The position numbers and the translations under genes were made by a program. A stretch of DNA of 5,015 bases, taken from NCBI GenBank assembly GCA_900552985.1, contig USBP01000137.1, forward strand, positions 1 to 5,015, in the 5' to 3' direction. The stretch is from an uncultured Oscillospiraceae bacterium. GTDB taxonomy: Bacteria > Bacillota > Clostridia > Oscillospirales > Acutalibacteraceae. The notes under the pieces are model-generated. The model made no database searches. It was not told the origin of the DNA and was given only the letters and a program-made list of their open reading frames with translations. Of the stretch, positions 1-5,015 are shown piece after piece. How positions within the stretch are numbered: the first letter of the stretch is position 1; every line of letters starts with the position of its first letter.

Positions 1-1405
1 GCTTTTCCACCGTGCCGCCGATAAACTGGATCACCTGCGCAAACGGCGCATACCAGACGCCGTCTTTTTGCATGGGGTAGAGGTTACGGGCAGTCAGCTC
101 CAACAGCGCGCCCTTGAAAGCCATACGCGTTTCCTTATAGATCGGGGCGGTGGAGGGCGGATCGATTTGGTCGCGGGCTTTATCGATGGTGAAGCGGTCA
201 CAGGGGCGGCCATCCTCCCAATAGGCAGTGACGGTCAGCACCGGACCGTCCACCTCGGCAACGGCGTACATGGACTGCCGCTCCCCATGTGGATTAAATT
301 TATCGTACCAGAGCTTACTGGCGTTATAGGTGCAGCCGTTATCGGCGCCTCCGCCCAAAAGGAAGTGTACGGTGCCCTCGGAGGGCCGGTCAAACAGTTC
401 AAAATTTCGGATTGGGAAGGAGCGGGCCAGCGAATGATCGTGCCCGGCGAACATTACATCGGCCCTGCCCTCCTCGATCGCCCTTTGCAGGTGAGGATAA
501 GTATCCAGGTTTTCCCCCTCCGGCATGACTGGAAAAACCGGATAGTGATAAAACCCGAGTTTCCATTCCTGATCGCTTTGCCGGAGATCCTCATAGGCCC
601 AGCTGCTCCATTGCGGTTGCTCGTTAACGCCCATAATCAGAAAGTGGACGTTGCCGTAGTCAAAGGAGTAATTTTCCGTTTGAAAGCCTGGCGGGCCATT
701 CGGCGGGTATGAGCCTTCAAACTGTGCGTCAAAAAAATCAGCGTGATCCAGATAGAACTTTCCGCTCATTTCGGGAAAATAAGCTTTAAAGCCGCGGTTA
801 TCGTGGTTGCCGGTGGCCATCATCAGCGGCAAACTTTCGCAAATGCCTTGCAAACCATGGAAAAAACCGTTCCATTGCAGCTCGTTCATCCCGTTATCCA
901 CATTGTCCCCAAGGGTGAGGAGAAAACGGCAATTCGGGTGCGCTTTTAACGCCGCGATCAGCACACGGCGCATCTCTGCATAGTCCGGCGCGCCGAAGGG
1001 TTCTTCTGTCTGCGGATCAGCGATGATGAGAAACTGAAACCGGCGCGTGGTTTCCTCCTCTGTCTGAAAAGAAAAGGGGCCGGTTTGTATCCCGCCGCTT
1101 TCAACGGCGTAAGTATAACGCATGCCCGGGCGCAGCCCGCGCGCTGTTGCCCAGTGCATGCGGCTTATATCGATGTCGCTGCGAAATTCCCTGGTACGGG
1201 CAGGGACGCGTTGCGGCTGCCCGTTTTCCTGTTCCCAAATTAGCAGAGCACCGTCAGGCGCATCCACACAGGTCCGCCAGGTGACGGTTGCCGTGGTGTG
1301 TGGGTCGTCGGAGAAGCTGAGCATGATGTGATCTGGCTGCATAGAGGAGCCCCGGTGTGGTTTGACCGGCCGTTCCTGCGCATGATAAGAGCGTGTTGAC
1401 GCCAT
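1..1405 (-). CDS. Metallophosphoesterase with purple acid phosphatase-like N-terminal domain (3' end outside window)
   Basis: An open minus-strand frame of 468 codons runs from the ATG at 1405 to the left edge without a stop, so the C-terminus is missing. Residues about 24-115 resemble the Fn3-like N-terminal domain of purple acid phosphatases (LSFSDDP, VTWRT, later YTYAVES). The calcineurin-like metallophosphoesterase core follows: ADPQ (D130, with Gln at Q132 where many relatives have His), GDNVDNG (166-172), GNHD (199-202), HYP (H287) and GHDH (321-324). These are the expected di-metal ligands, so hydrolysis of a phosphoester is likely, but the substrate is unknown. The visible tail (about 430-468: WYAPFAQVIQFIGGTVEK) resembles a copper amine oxidase N-terminal (stalk) repeat. 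The start is fixed by GGAAG seven bases upstream of ATG. No signal peptide is visible after this start, which is odd for such a tail. A near-consensus promoter lies just upstream. Family sure; location and substrate unsure. Confidence 0.93.
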   Translation of the reverse strand, partial: MASTRSYHAQERPVKPHRGSSMQPDHIMLSFSDDPHTTATVTWRTCVDAPDGALLIWEQENGQPQRVPARTREFRSDIDISRMHWATARGLRPGMRYTYAVESGGIQTGPFSFQTEEETTRRFQFLIIADPQTEEPFGAPDYAEMRRVLIAALKAHPNCRFLLTLGDNVDNGMNELQWNGFFHGLQGICESLPLMMATGNHDNRGFKAYFPEMSGKFYLDHADFFDAQFEGSYPPNGPPGFQTENYSFDYGNVHFLIMGVNEQPQWSSWAYEDLRQSDQEWKLGFYHYPVFPVMPEGENLDTYPHLQRAIEEGRADVMFAGHDHSLARSFPIRNFELFDRPSEGTVHFLLGGGADNGCTYNASKLWYDKFNPHGERQSMYAVAEVDGPVLTVTAYWEDGRPCDRFTIDKARDQIDPPSTAPIYKETRMAFKGALLELTARNLYPMQKDGVWYAPFAQVIQFIGGTVEK

Positions 1406-1445
1406 AGCGCCGCTTCCTTTCCAATGCTTCTTTTCCTTATTGTAC

Positions 1446-1474
1446 ATTGTACGGGCGAACGCGTAATTTGTCAA
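1446..1474 (-). promoter_or_regulatory. Sigma-A promoter of the metallophosphoesterase gene
   Basis: Read on the minus strand, TTGACA (1474-1469) is followed after exactly 17 bases by TACAAT (1451-1446). This is a perfect -35 and a five-of-six -10, about 40 bases upstream of the phosphoesterase start. The predicted transcript start is near 1439, giving a leader of about 33 bases. The -35 overlaps the stop codon of the upstream small lipoprotein gene. The -10 lies inside a perfect palindrome, GTACA-T-TGTAC (1442-1452), which could serve as an operator, although such a short AT-rich palindrome can also arise by chance. Confidence 0.82.
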
Positions 1475-1647
1475 TCGCATTTATGATTTCTGCTGGCCAT
1501 CTCTGCAAACGCTTTTGTGCGGGGCTCCTGCGTGATTGCAGCCTGCCAGGCCGCGGCGTCGGACGCAGGGAGGGATTCCCTGCCGCAGCCGCCGAGCGCA
1601 GGCAACAGGCATAGCAGGCAAAGCCCAATATAGAAATGCTTTTTCAT
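1471..1647 (-). CDS. Small putative lipoprotein, 58 residues
   Basis: The protein begins MKKHFYIGLCLLCLLPALGG and continues with Cys21. It has a charged n-region, a hydrophobic core and an LGGC lipobox, a typical type II (lipoprotein) signal, so export and lipid anchoring at Cys21 are predicted. The mature part is only 38 residues, with no recognised domain, and ends ASRNHKCD. The ATG at 1647 is preferred because AAAGG lies six bases upstream and the signal peptide then starts with MKK. A second in-frame ATG at 1704, with AAAGGA upstream, would add 19 residues before the MKK. The stop codon sits in the -35 of the next gene's promoter, and no terminator separates the two, so read-through into the phosphoesterase gene is possible. 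The short mature part could mean a truncated relic: a shift to another frame would extend the protein to 1437. Function unknown. Confidence 0.6.
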   Translation of the reverse strand: MKKHFYIGLCLLCLLPALGGCGRESLPASDAAAWQAAITQEPRTKAFAEMASRNHKCD

Positions 1648-1920
1648 TCGGAACCTTTGTGCGGTTTGTTGCTTTGTCCCCTCATGTTGTTGATGCAATG
1701 GCATGGCACATCCTTTTCTCTGAAATCACCGGTGGATGGCGGCTGTCGGACGGAACCGTTGGCAATGTGATTACCGGATGTCTTTTATCCATTTGATTAT
1801 AGAAGGTTTCTGGCCGGCAGGTAAAGGGAAAGGTGCACTAAAATCGTAAAAACCGTCAATATAGATAAAATAGAGCGGATAATAAGGCGAAAGGTTATAG
1901 AAAAAGGAACTCAAAAAAGC
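1648..1920. other. Non-coding stretch holding the probable minus-strand leader of the small lipoprotein gene
   Basis: No convincing gene is seen on either strand between the small lipoprotein and the tRNA promoter. If the minus-strand promoter near 1796-1825 is used, about 140 bases of untranslated leader precede the lipoprotein ATG. This leader holds weak inverted repeats, such as AATCAC (1724-1729) with GTGATT (1767-1772), and a short GGAT/ATCC pair. No known riboswitch or T-box core was recognised. The part from 1826 to 1920 is AT-rich and shows nothing else. Confidence 0.4.
1796..1825 (-). promoter_or_regulatory. Candidate promoter of the small lipoprotein gene
   Basis: On the minus strand, TTTACC (1825-1820; four of six to TTGACA) is followed after 18 bases by a perfect TATAAT (1801-1796). 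It is the only good -10 box seen upstream of the small lipoprotein, and it predicts a leader of about 140 bases. The region is AT-rich, so a chance TATAAT cannot be excluded. Confidence 0.45.
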
Positions 1921-1949
1921 TTGCAATTTGATAACAGGTCGGTTATAAT
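1921..1949 (+). promoter_or_regulatory. Sigma-A promoter of the initiator tRNA gene
   Basis: TTGCAA (1921-1926, four of six to the -35 consensus) and a perfect TATAAT (1944-1949) are separated by 17 bases. The mature tRNA begins 34 bases after the -10. An A-run (1914-1918) immediately upstream resembles an UP element, which is common at stable RNA promoters. Transcription would start near 1956, leaving a 5' leader of roughly 27 bases for RNase P to remove. Confidence 0.8.
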
Positions 1950-1982
1950 AAATAAGCACTCGCAATGAGAGCAATTGCATAT

Positions 1983-2059
<77 letters not shown>

Positions 2060-2074
2060 GCCGCAATAAGCGGC
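2060..2074 (+). other. Small hairpin directly after the tRNA 3' end
   Basis: GCCGC (2060-2064) and GCGGC (2070-2074) form a perfect 5-bp stem with loop AATAA, beginning at the base after CCA. It is followed by ATTTTA, a poor T-tract, so it is more likely a trailer structure that influences 3' processing than a terminator. Confidence 0.4.
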
Positions 2075-2082
2075 ATTTTATG

Positions 2083-2112
2083 AAAGCCCACTCTTTTTGA
2101 GTGGGCTTTTTT
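2083..2112 (+). terminator. Intrinsic terminator of the tRNA gene
   Basis: GCCCACTC (2086-2093) pairs perfectly with GAGTGGGC (2099-2106) around a TTTTT loop and is followed by six T residues (2107-2112). The AAA before the stem (2083-2085) can extend it into the T-tract. It lies about 25 bases after the tRNA and should insulate the downstream permease gene from tRNA transcription. Confidence 0.93.
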
Positions 2113-2218
2113 ATCCGCCTGGCTGTGGGCGGTCTCTTTGCGCAAGAGCATATCCGCATGGGAATCGCATGAGAGGATAGCTTCCGGGGCCTAAGATTCA
2201 ATATCAAATTTACTTGCT

Positions 2219-2238
2219 GGAAGTGGGTTTGTTAGAGG
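2219..2238 (+). promoter_or_regulatory. Weak or unusual ribosome binding region of the permease gene
   Basis: AGAGG (2234-2238) abuts the ATG at 2239 with no spacer, too close for normal use. The next purine-rich segment, GGAAGTGGG (2219-2227), is 11 bases from the ATG and matches the anti-Shine-Dalgarno poorly. An in-frame TAG at 2233-2235 rules out an upstream start, and the next in-frame ATG is codon 53, inside the conserved membrane core. The ATG at 2239 is therefore kept despite the weak site. No clear promoter was found between the tRNA terminator and this gene. Confidence 0.4.
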
Positions 2239-3366
2239 ATGCGTAAATTTGCAACAAAATGTTTTTTATTTATTAGAAACGAAGCTGTTTTATGTGCTGC
2301 TCTATTTTTGGCTTTTCTCTCCTGCTTTTTTGTTCCGCCCAGCGTGGTCTATTTTTCCTACATAGATTGGGACACACTGGCGCTCTTATTCAGCTTAATG
2401 GCAGTTATGAAAGGCTTTCAAAAAGCCGGATTTTTTGTCTACACGGCAAACCTTTTGCTGAAAAGAATGACGACGACGCGGGCGATGCTGTTCCTTCTGG
2501 TCTTTTTGCCGTTTATGTTTAGCATGGTGATTACCAATGACGTTGCGTTAATCACCTTTGTTCCGTTTGGCCTGATCGTCTTGCGGATAGCGGGCCAGGA
2601 GCGCCTGGCGGTGCCGCAGGTGGTGTTGCAGACAATTGCGGCAAACCTTGGAAGCATGTTGACGCCGATGGGAAACCCTCAGAATCTTTATTTATATAAT
2701 CAGTCTCATATAGGCTTTGGGGCATTCTGCGCATTGATGCTGCCATATGTCCTTGCCTCGGGCATATGCCTTGCAATCCTGATTGCTTTTATAAAACCAG
2801 CCCCTATTTCTGCGCTCCCCCTGTCTGCCGGATTGGGAGGCCCGGCCACCCTGTTCTGTTGCGCTGTGGGGTTTGCGCTGTGCCTGCTCGGGCTTTTTAA
2901 AATCGTTTCCCCCGTGGCTATCGCAATCGCAGTTCTCGTCCTTTTGTTGTGGAAGGATAGAAAGCTATTAGGTTCCATAGACTATTCTCTGTTAGGCACT
3001 TTTTTTGCTTTTTTTATTTTTGTGGGAAATCTCGCCAGTATTCCGCGTTTTCAAAATTTTTTGTCCCAAGTTTTAACGGATCACGTCGAGCTGGTGGCCA
3101 TCCTGACCAGCCAGATCATCAGTAATGTGCCGGCGGCCTTATTATTATCCGGTTTTACCGATCAGTGGCGGCAATTGATCATTGGCTGCAATTTGGGCGG
3201 ACTGGGCACGTTGATTGCCTCTATGGCGAGCCTGATTTCCTATAAAATGATAGGAAGGGAATGCCCGGAGCAACGAAAACGGTACCTTCGGTGGTTTACC
3301 CTTCTGAATATTGGTTTTCTGATCGTTCTGTTTTTGCTGTGCGTCCTTCTGCAAAGGTCTGCTTGA
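2239..3366 (+). CDS. SLC13/ArsB-like ion transporter superfamily permease
   Basis: This is a 375-residue, very hydrophobic protein with roughly ten to eleven predicted membrane segments and a short charged loop near 338-349. Its motifs fit the ion transporter superfamily that includes ArsB, NhaD and CitMHS/SLC13 permeases. ITND (98-101) is followed by NLGSMLTPMGNPQN (136-149) in the first half; ISNVPAALLL (294-303) is followed by NLGGLGTLIASM (318-329) in the second. These are the two inverted-repeat halves that form the substrate site in this fold. The transported ion cannot be told from sequence: dicarboxylate or citrate, arsenite, or another anion are all possible, and no ars or metabolic partner lies nearby. 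The protein is somewhat shorter than typical members of about 400-430 residues, but both halves are complete. The gene is alone between two terminators, and its 5' end is visibly more AT-rich than the neighbouring genes. Confidence 0.9.
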   Translation: MRKFATKCFLFIRNEAVLCAALFLAFLSCFFVPPSVVYFSYIDWDTLALLFSLMAVMKGFQKAGFFVYTANLLLKRMTTTRAMLFLLVFLPFMFSMVITNDVALITFVPFGLIVLRIAGQERLAVPQVVLQTIAANLGSMLTPMGNPQNLYLYNQSHIGFGAFCALMLPYVLASGICLAILIAFIKPAPISALPLSAGLGGPATLFCCAVGFALCLLGLFKIVSPVAIAIAVLVLLLWKDRKLLGSIDYSLLGTFFAFFIFVGNLASIPRFQNFLSQVLTDHVELVAILTSQIISNVPAALLLSGFTDQWRQLIIGCNLGGLGTLIASMASLISYKMIGRECPEQRKRYLRWFTLLNIGFLIVLFLLCVLLQRSA

Positions 3367-3393
3367 GTTGTGCGGGATTGTGTGGGATATGAT

Positions 3394-3441
3394 AAAAAGA
3401 TCCGCTTTGCCCCACGCGGGCAATAAGCGGATCTTTCTTTT
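3394..3441. terminator. Bidirectional terminator between the convergent permease and GH18 lipoprotein genes
   Basis: AAAGATCCGCTT (3396-3407) pairs over 12 bp with AAGCGGATCTTT (3425-3436). Inside it, TGCCC (3408-3412) pairs with GGGCA (3418-3422), leaving a small AT bulge and the loop CACGC. On the plus strand a T-rich tail follows (3434-3441); on the minus strand the A-run 3394-3398 gives a U-tract. It lies 27 bases after the permease stop and 54 bases beyond the GH18 stop, so it can end both transcripts. Confidence 0.92.
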
Positions 3442-3494
3442 CAGGCTGATTGGCATGGATACGCTTCTGTGTCTTTTCAGGGCGCTTCGCCTGC

Positions 3495-4547
3495 TTATGC
3501 CGACGTTTGCTCCGAATTGGACTTGGCTTGTGCAATGCTGCTGCCGGCAGCGCGCAGAAGCGAGCGTTCATCTGTAGACGGCAGGTCATAAGCGTAGTGC
3601 CATATCATCAGGCCGCCAAACCCGTTTTCAATGGCAAATTTCGTTTTTTGCGCCACAATTTCCGGCGTGTTGAAATAAAATGTTTTGCCAAGCTCACGAT
3701 CCGTGTAGGCGCCTTCTTCATCCACAAGGCCGCAGTAGTCGCGCCATGCATACCAATAGGCGTCGTTGTCGGTTGGGCGCGCATAAAACGGCAGGCCAAA
3801 ATCCACCTTTGCCTTGTCAAGCCCCGCCTTGGCGAATTTTTTGGAGAGATCGGTGCAAACATCATAGGTCGCATGGCGGCCGTCGTCATCATAGATATCG
3901 TAAAGCATTGCTTCCACACGGTCCACTGCGGCAATCGCTTCGTCAGAGAGCTTGATATCCCAGTCAGGCAGGGCAATGCCCAGCAGTTTGTCGCCGAGTT
4001 TTCCGTCCATGCGGAGCAGGAAGGCATTGTATGCATCCCAGTACTCATCCTCAATTGGGAACTCATAGTCAAAATACACACCGTCAAACGCATACTGCTC
4101 TATAACGGCTAAGATGTTATCCTCCAGCACGCCGCTTTCAAATGCCGATTTGTGCAGGTCACCTTTGGCGGCCATCTGCTTGTTCCAGTCATCAAATGTG
4201 CCATCTGGATCCGGGCCCAGCACGTTGACATAAACCGGAATATCGTGTTGGCTGAGGATCGGCTGCAGGTTTTTCAGCGCTGTTTCTATCCATTCAGTCT
4301 GCACTTGCAGGGCGCCTGTCTCGTCAAATGTGACACAGCTGAACAGGATGATATCGGTGATGATATCAAAATCCTCTGCCGTAAGCGCAGCCGGATCCTG
4401 GATGGAGTCGGCTGTAATATAGGCGGTAACACGGAAGCTGTTGATATCAACCGGCGTAGACTTTGCGGCGTTGGAGCAGCCGGTGAGCAGGGTAACTACC
4501 GTAACCATACACAGAAATAGCGCAACCCACTTTCTTGCCTTTTTCAT
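3495..4547 (-). CDS. GH18-family (chitinase-like) lipoprotein
   Basis: The protein is 350 residues. It starts with a lipoprotein signal (MKKARKW, hydrophobic core, LTGC with Cys24), so it should be anchored outside the membrane. The remainder fits a GH18 TIM barrel: YVNVLG (106-111) on an early strand, the catalytic-site strand FDGVYFDYE (154-162), AMLYD (213-217), GLPFYAR (251-257), and a final strand GGLMIWHYAYD (311-321) with the conserved Trp316. E162 is in the position of the catalytic acid and D160 in that of its helper Asp, but the outer Asp of DGxDxDxE is Tyr158. Known members cleave beta-1,4 GlcNAc polymers or cortex/cell-wall glycans, or only bind sugar; the substrate here is unknown. 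GGGAG six bases before the ATG supports the start. It is transcribed alone from the promoter at 4589-4617 and ends at the shared terminator. Confidence 0.92.
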   Translation of the reverse strand: MKKARKWVALFLCMVTVVTLLTGCSNAAKSTPVDINSFRVTAYITADSIQDPAALTAEDFDIITDIILFSCVTFDETGALQVQTEWIETALKNLQPILSQHDIPVYVNVLGPDPDGTFDDWNKQMAAKGDLHKSAFESGVLEDNILAVIEQYAFDGVYFDYEFPIEDEYWDAYNAFLLRMDGKLGDKLLGIALPDWDIKLSDEAIAAVDRVEAMLYDIYDDDGRHATYDVCTDLSKKFAKAGLDKAKVDFGLPFYARPTDNDAYWYAWRDYCGLVDEEGAYTDRELGKTFYFNTPEIVAQKTKFAIENGFGGLMIWHYAYDLPSTDERSLLRAAGSSIAQAKSNSEQTSA

Positions 4548-4588
4548 AAAAATCTCCCACCTTTTTTGCTTGCTTTTTGGGTAGGTTT

Positions 4589-4617
4589 ATTATAGCATCG
4601 CGCAGGCTTCTGCGCAA
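4589..4617 (-). promoter_or_regulatory. Sigma-A promoter of the GH18 lipoprotein gene (extended -10)
   Basis: On the minus strand TTGCGC (4617-4612), a 17-base spacer and a perfect TATAAT (4594-4589) precede the GH18 gene. The TG one base before the -10 makes it an extended -10 promoter, which can compensate for the poor -35 (three of six). The expected start near 4582 gives a leader of about 34 bases. Confidence 0.78.
4600..4615. promoter_or_regulatory. Inverted repeat in the spacer of the GH18 promoter, possible operator
   Basis: GCGCAG (4600-4605) and CTGCGC (4610-4615) form a perfect 6-bp inverted repeat with a 4-base centre. It overlaps the -35 and most of the spacer, a position where a bound repressor would block RNA polymerase. 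No regulator gene is visible in the window, so a role is inferred from position only. Confidence 0.3.
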
Positions 4618-4658
4618 CCGGGGAAAGTGGCCCGGCTTTCGCGCTTTTGTACCGAAAT

Positions 4659-4703
4659 ATAAAAAGGGCGCGCCGCAGGTGCATAAGCTCTGCAAGCGCG
4701 CCC
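4659..4703 (-). terminator. Intrinsic terminator of the 35-residue membrane protein gene
   Basis: GGGCGCGC (4703-4696, minus strand) pairs with GCGCGCCC (4673-4666). An inner GCAG/CTGC pairing and a loop of about 11 bases complete the hairpin, followed by TTTTTATA (4665-4658). The stem is strong and GC-rich, and the T-tract is on the minus-strand side. It lies 30 bases after the small ORF stop and just before the GH18 promoter. Confidence 0.85.
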
Positions 4704-4732
4704 ATGTGTGCGGGGCGTTTCGCTGCCGGAGG

Positions 4733-4840
4733 TTATCCTCTGCCATACCGGCGCACCATCACCAAAACCGCAATCGAAAGAATCGTCAGCGTTGCGACCG
4801 CCCCGGCGGCTGCGGCGCTGTTCCCTTTTTTTAAGCGCAT
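4733..4840 (-). CDS. Small single-span membrane protein, 35 residues, unknown function
   Basis: The ATG at 4840 is preceded by GAGGAG with a 7-base spacer, the best ribosome site in the window. The peptide starts MRLKKGNS, continues with a hydrophobic alanine/valine/leucine/isoleucine-rich segment (about residues 9-29) and ends RRYGRG. This suggests one transmembrane helix flanked by positive charges on both sides. It is monocistronic: promoter at 4883-4911, short leader, ORF, then a strong terminator, which argues against a chance ORF. There is no lipobox, and no cysteine or typical cleavage motif, so it is probably an uncleaved membrane peptide. I do not recognise the family. Possible roles known for such peptides include modulating a membrane complex or acting as a type I toxin; no antisense antitoxin was identified and neither role is supported directly. 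Confidence 0.72.
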   Translation of the reverse strand: MRLKKGNSAAAAGAVATLTILSIAVLVMVRRYGRG

Positions 4841-4882
4841 TGTCCGGCTCCTCTCCCTTCGGCAATCTAAAAAACTGGTTTT

Positions 4883-4911
4883 ATTATACGCTATTTTTCA
4901 ACGGAGCGCAA
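4883..4911 (-). promoter_or_regulatory. Sigma-A promoter of the 35-residue membrane protein gene
   Basis: On the minus strand TTGCGC (4911-4906) and a perfect TATAAT (4888-4883) are spaced by 17 bases, 42 bases upstream of the ATG at 4840. The -35 hexamer, spacing and -10 are identical to those of the GH18 gene promoter, though the spacer sequences differ. It begins right after the terminator of the gene to the right. Confidence 0.78.
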
Positions 4912-4922
4912 TCGCGGCGCAG

Positions 4923-4953
4923 AAAAAGAGGCTCAGGAATCCGCCGCAGCCTC
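4923..4953 (-). terminator. Intrinsic terminator overlapping the stop codon of the right-edge gene
   Basis: GAGGCT (4953-4948, minus strand) pairs with AGCCTC (4933-4928) around a 14-base loop and is followed by five T residues (4927-4923). The left arm is coding sequence and the TGA stop (4935-4933) falls at the edge of the right arm, so the hairpin is built into the gene end. The stem is short but positioned exactly as expected. Confidence 0.65.
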
Positions 4954-5015
4954 GCGCAGAGCGGCGTCCTTGGCCTTGCGCGCGTGTTCGACAGAGCGGT
5001 CGGCCTCCTTTTCAG
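4933..5015 (-). CDS. C-terminal end of an unidentified protein (start outside window)
   Basis: Only 26 complete codons and a TGA stop are inside the window. The visible tail, from EKEADRSVEHARKAKDAA to the final AAADS, is rich in charged residues and alanine, and looks like an amphipathic or coiled helix. Third codon positions are mostly G or C, as in the neighbouring genes, and a terminator hairpin begins in the last codons; both support this frame over the alternatives. The family cannot be told from so short a piece. Confidence 0.66.
   Translation of the reverse strand, partial: EKEADRSVEHARKAKDAALREAAADS

Noticed and set aside
68..1331. Plus-strand ORFs at 68-712, 743-949 and 1122-1331
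   Set aside because: They lie antisense to the metallophosphoesterase, whose frame is open over the whole region with clear motifs; the plus-strand products resemble nothing.
2134..2148. CTCTT/AAGAG hairpin between the tRNA terminator and the permease
   Set aside because: The stem is only 5 bp with no T-tract and no match to a known leader element, so it is treated as chance.
3450..4520. Plus-strand ORFs at 3450-4112 and 4152-4520
   Set aside because: They are antisense shadows of the GH18 lipoprotein gene, which has a signal peptide, family motifs, promoter and terminator.
4577..4865. Overlapping longer ORFs on both strands across 4577-4865
   Set aside because: They run through promoter and terminator hairpins, and their products are arginine/cysteine-rich without domain features. 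The 35-codon frame has the proper signals.

Overview
The window looks like chromosomal DNA of a low-to-mid GC Gram-positive bacterium, most likely a Clostridia-type Bacillota. This rests on strong AGGAG/GGAG-type ribosome sites, sigma-A promoters with TATAAT boxes and 17-bp spacers, stem plus T-tract terminators, two lipoproteins with Cys lipoboxes, and an initiator tRNA close to the Bacillus type. The exact lineage cannot be read from the sequence. No phage, transposon, CRISPR or defence gene is visible.

Layout, left to right. On the minus strand, a calcineurin-like/purple-acid-phosphatase-type metallophosphoesterase runs off the left edge (1-1405). It is preceded by a very small putative lipoprotein (1471-1647), whose stop codon lies inside the near-consensus promoter of the phosphoesterase. 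A non-coding stretch follows, holding a probable minus-strand leader and then the plus-strand promoter of an initiator tRNA (1983-2059), which ends at a strong terminator. Still on the plus strand is an integral membrane permease of the ArsB/SLC13-like ion transporter superfamily (2239-3366). It converges through a bidirectional terminator on a minus-strand lipoprotein with a GH18 (chitinase-like) fold (3495-4547). Further right, on the minus strand, is a self-contained transcription unit for a 35-residue single-span membrane protein (promoter, Shine-Dalgarno, ORF, terminator; 4911-4659). The last feature is the C-terminal end of another gene (4933-5015), with its own terminator.

The genes appear to be independent single-gene units rather than one pathway. 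Several products are predicted to sit at the cell envelope: two lipoproteins, a permease and a small membrane peptide. The observations most worth a second look are the 35-residue membrane protein, two adjacent U-U mismatches in the T stem of the initiator tRNA, the altered GH18 active-site motif, and the phosphoesterase, which has a possible stalk-like tail but no visible export signal. I do not see convincing evidence for a wholly new multi-gene system.
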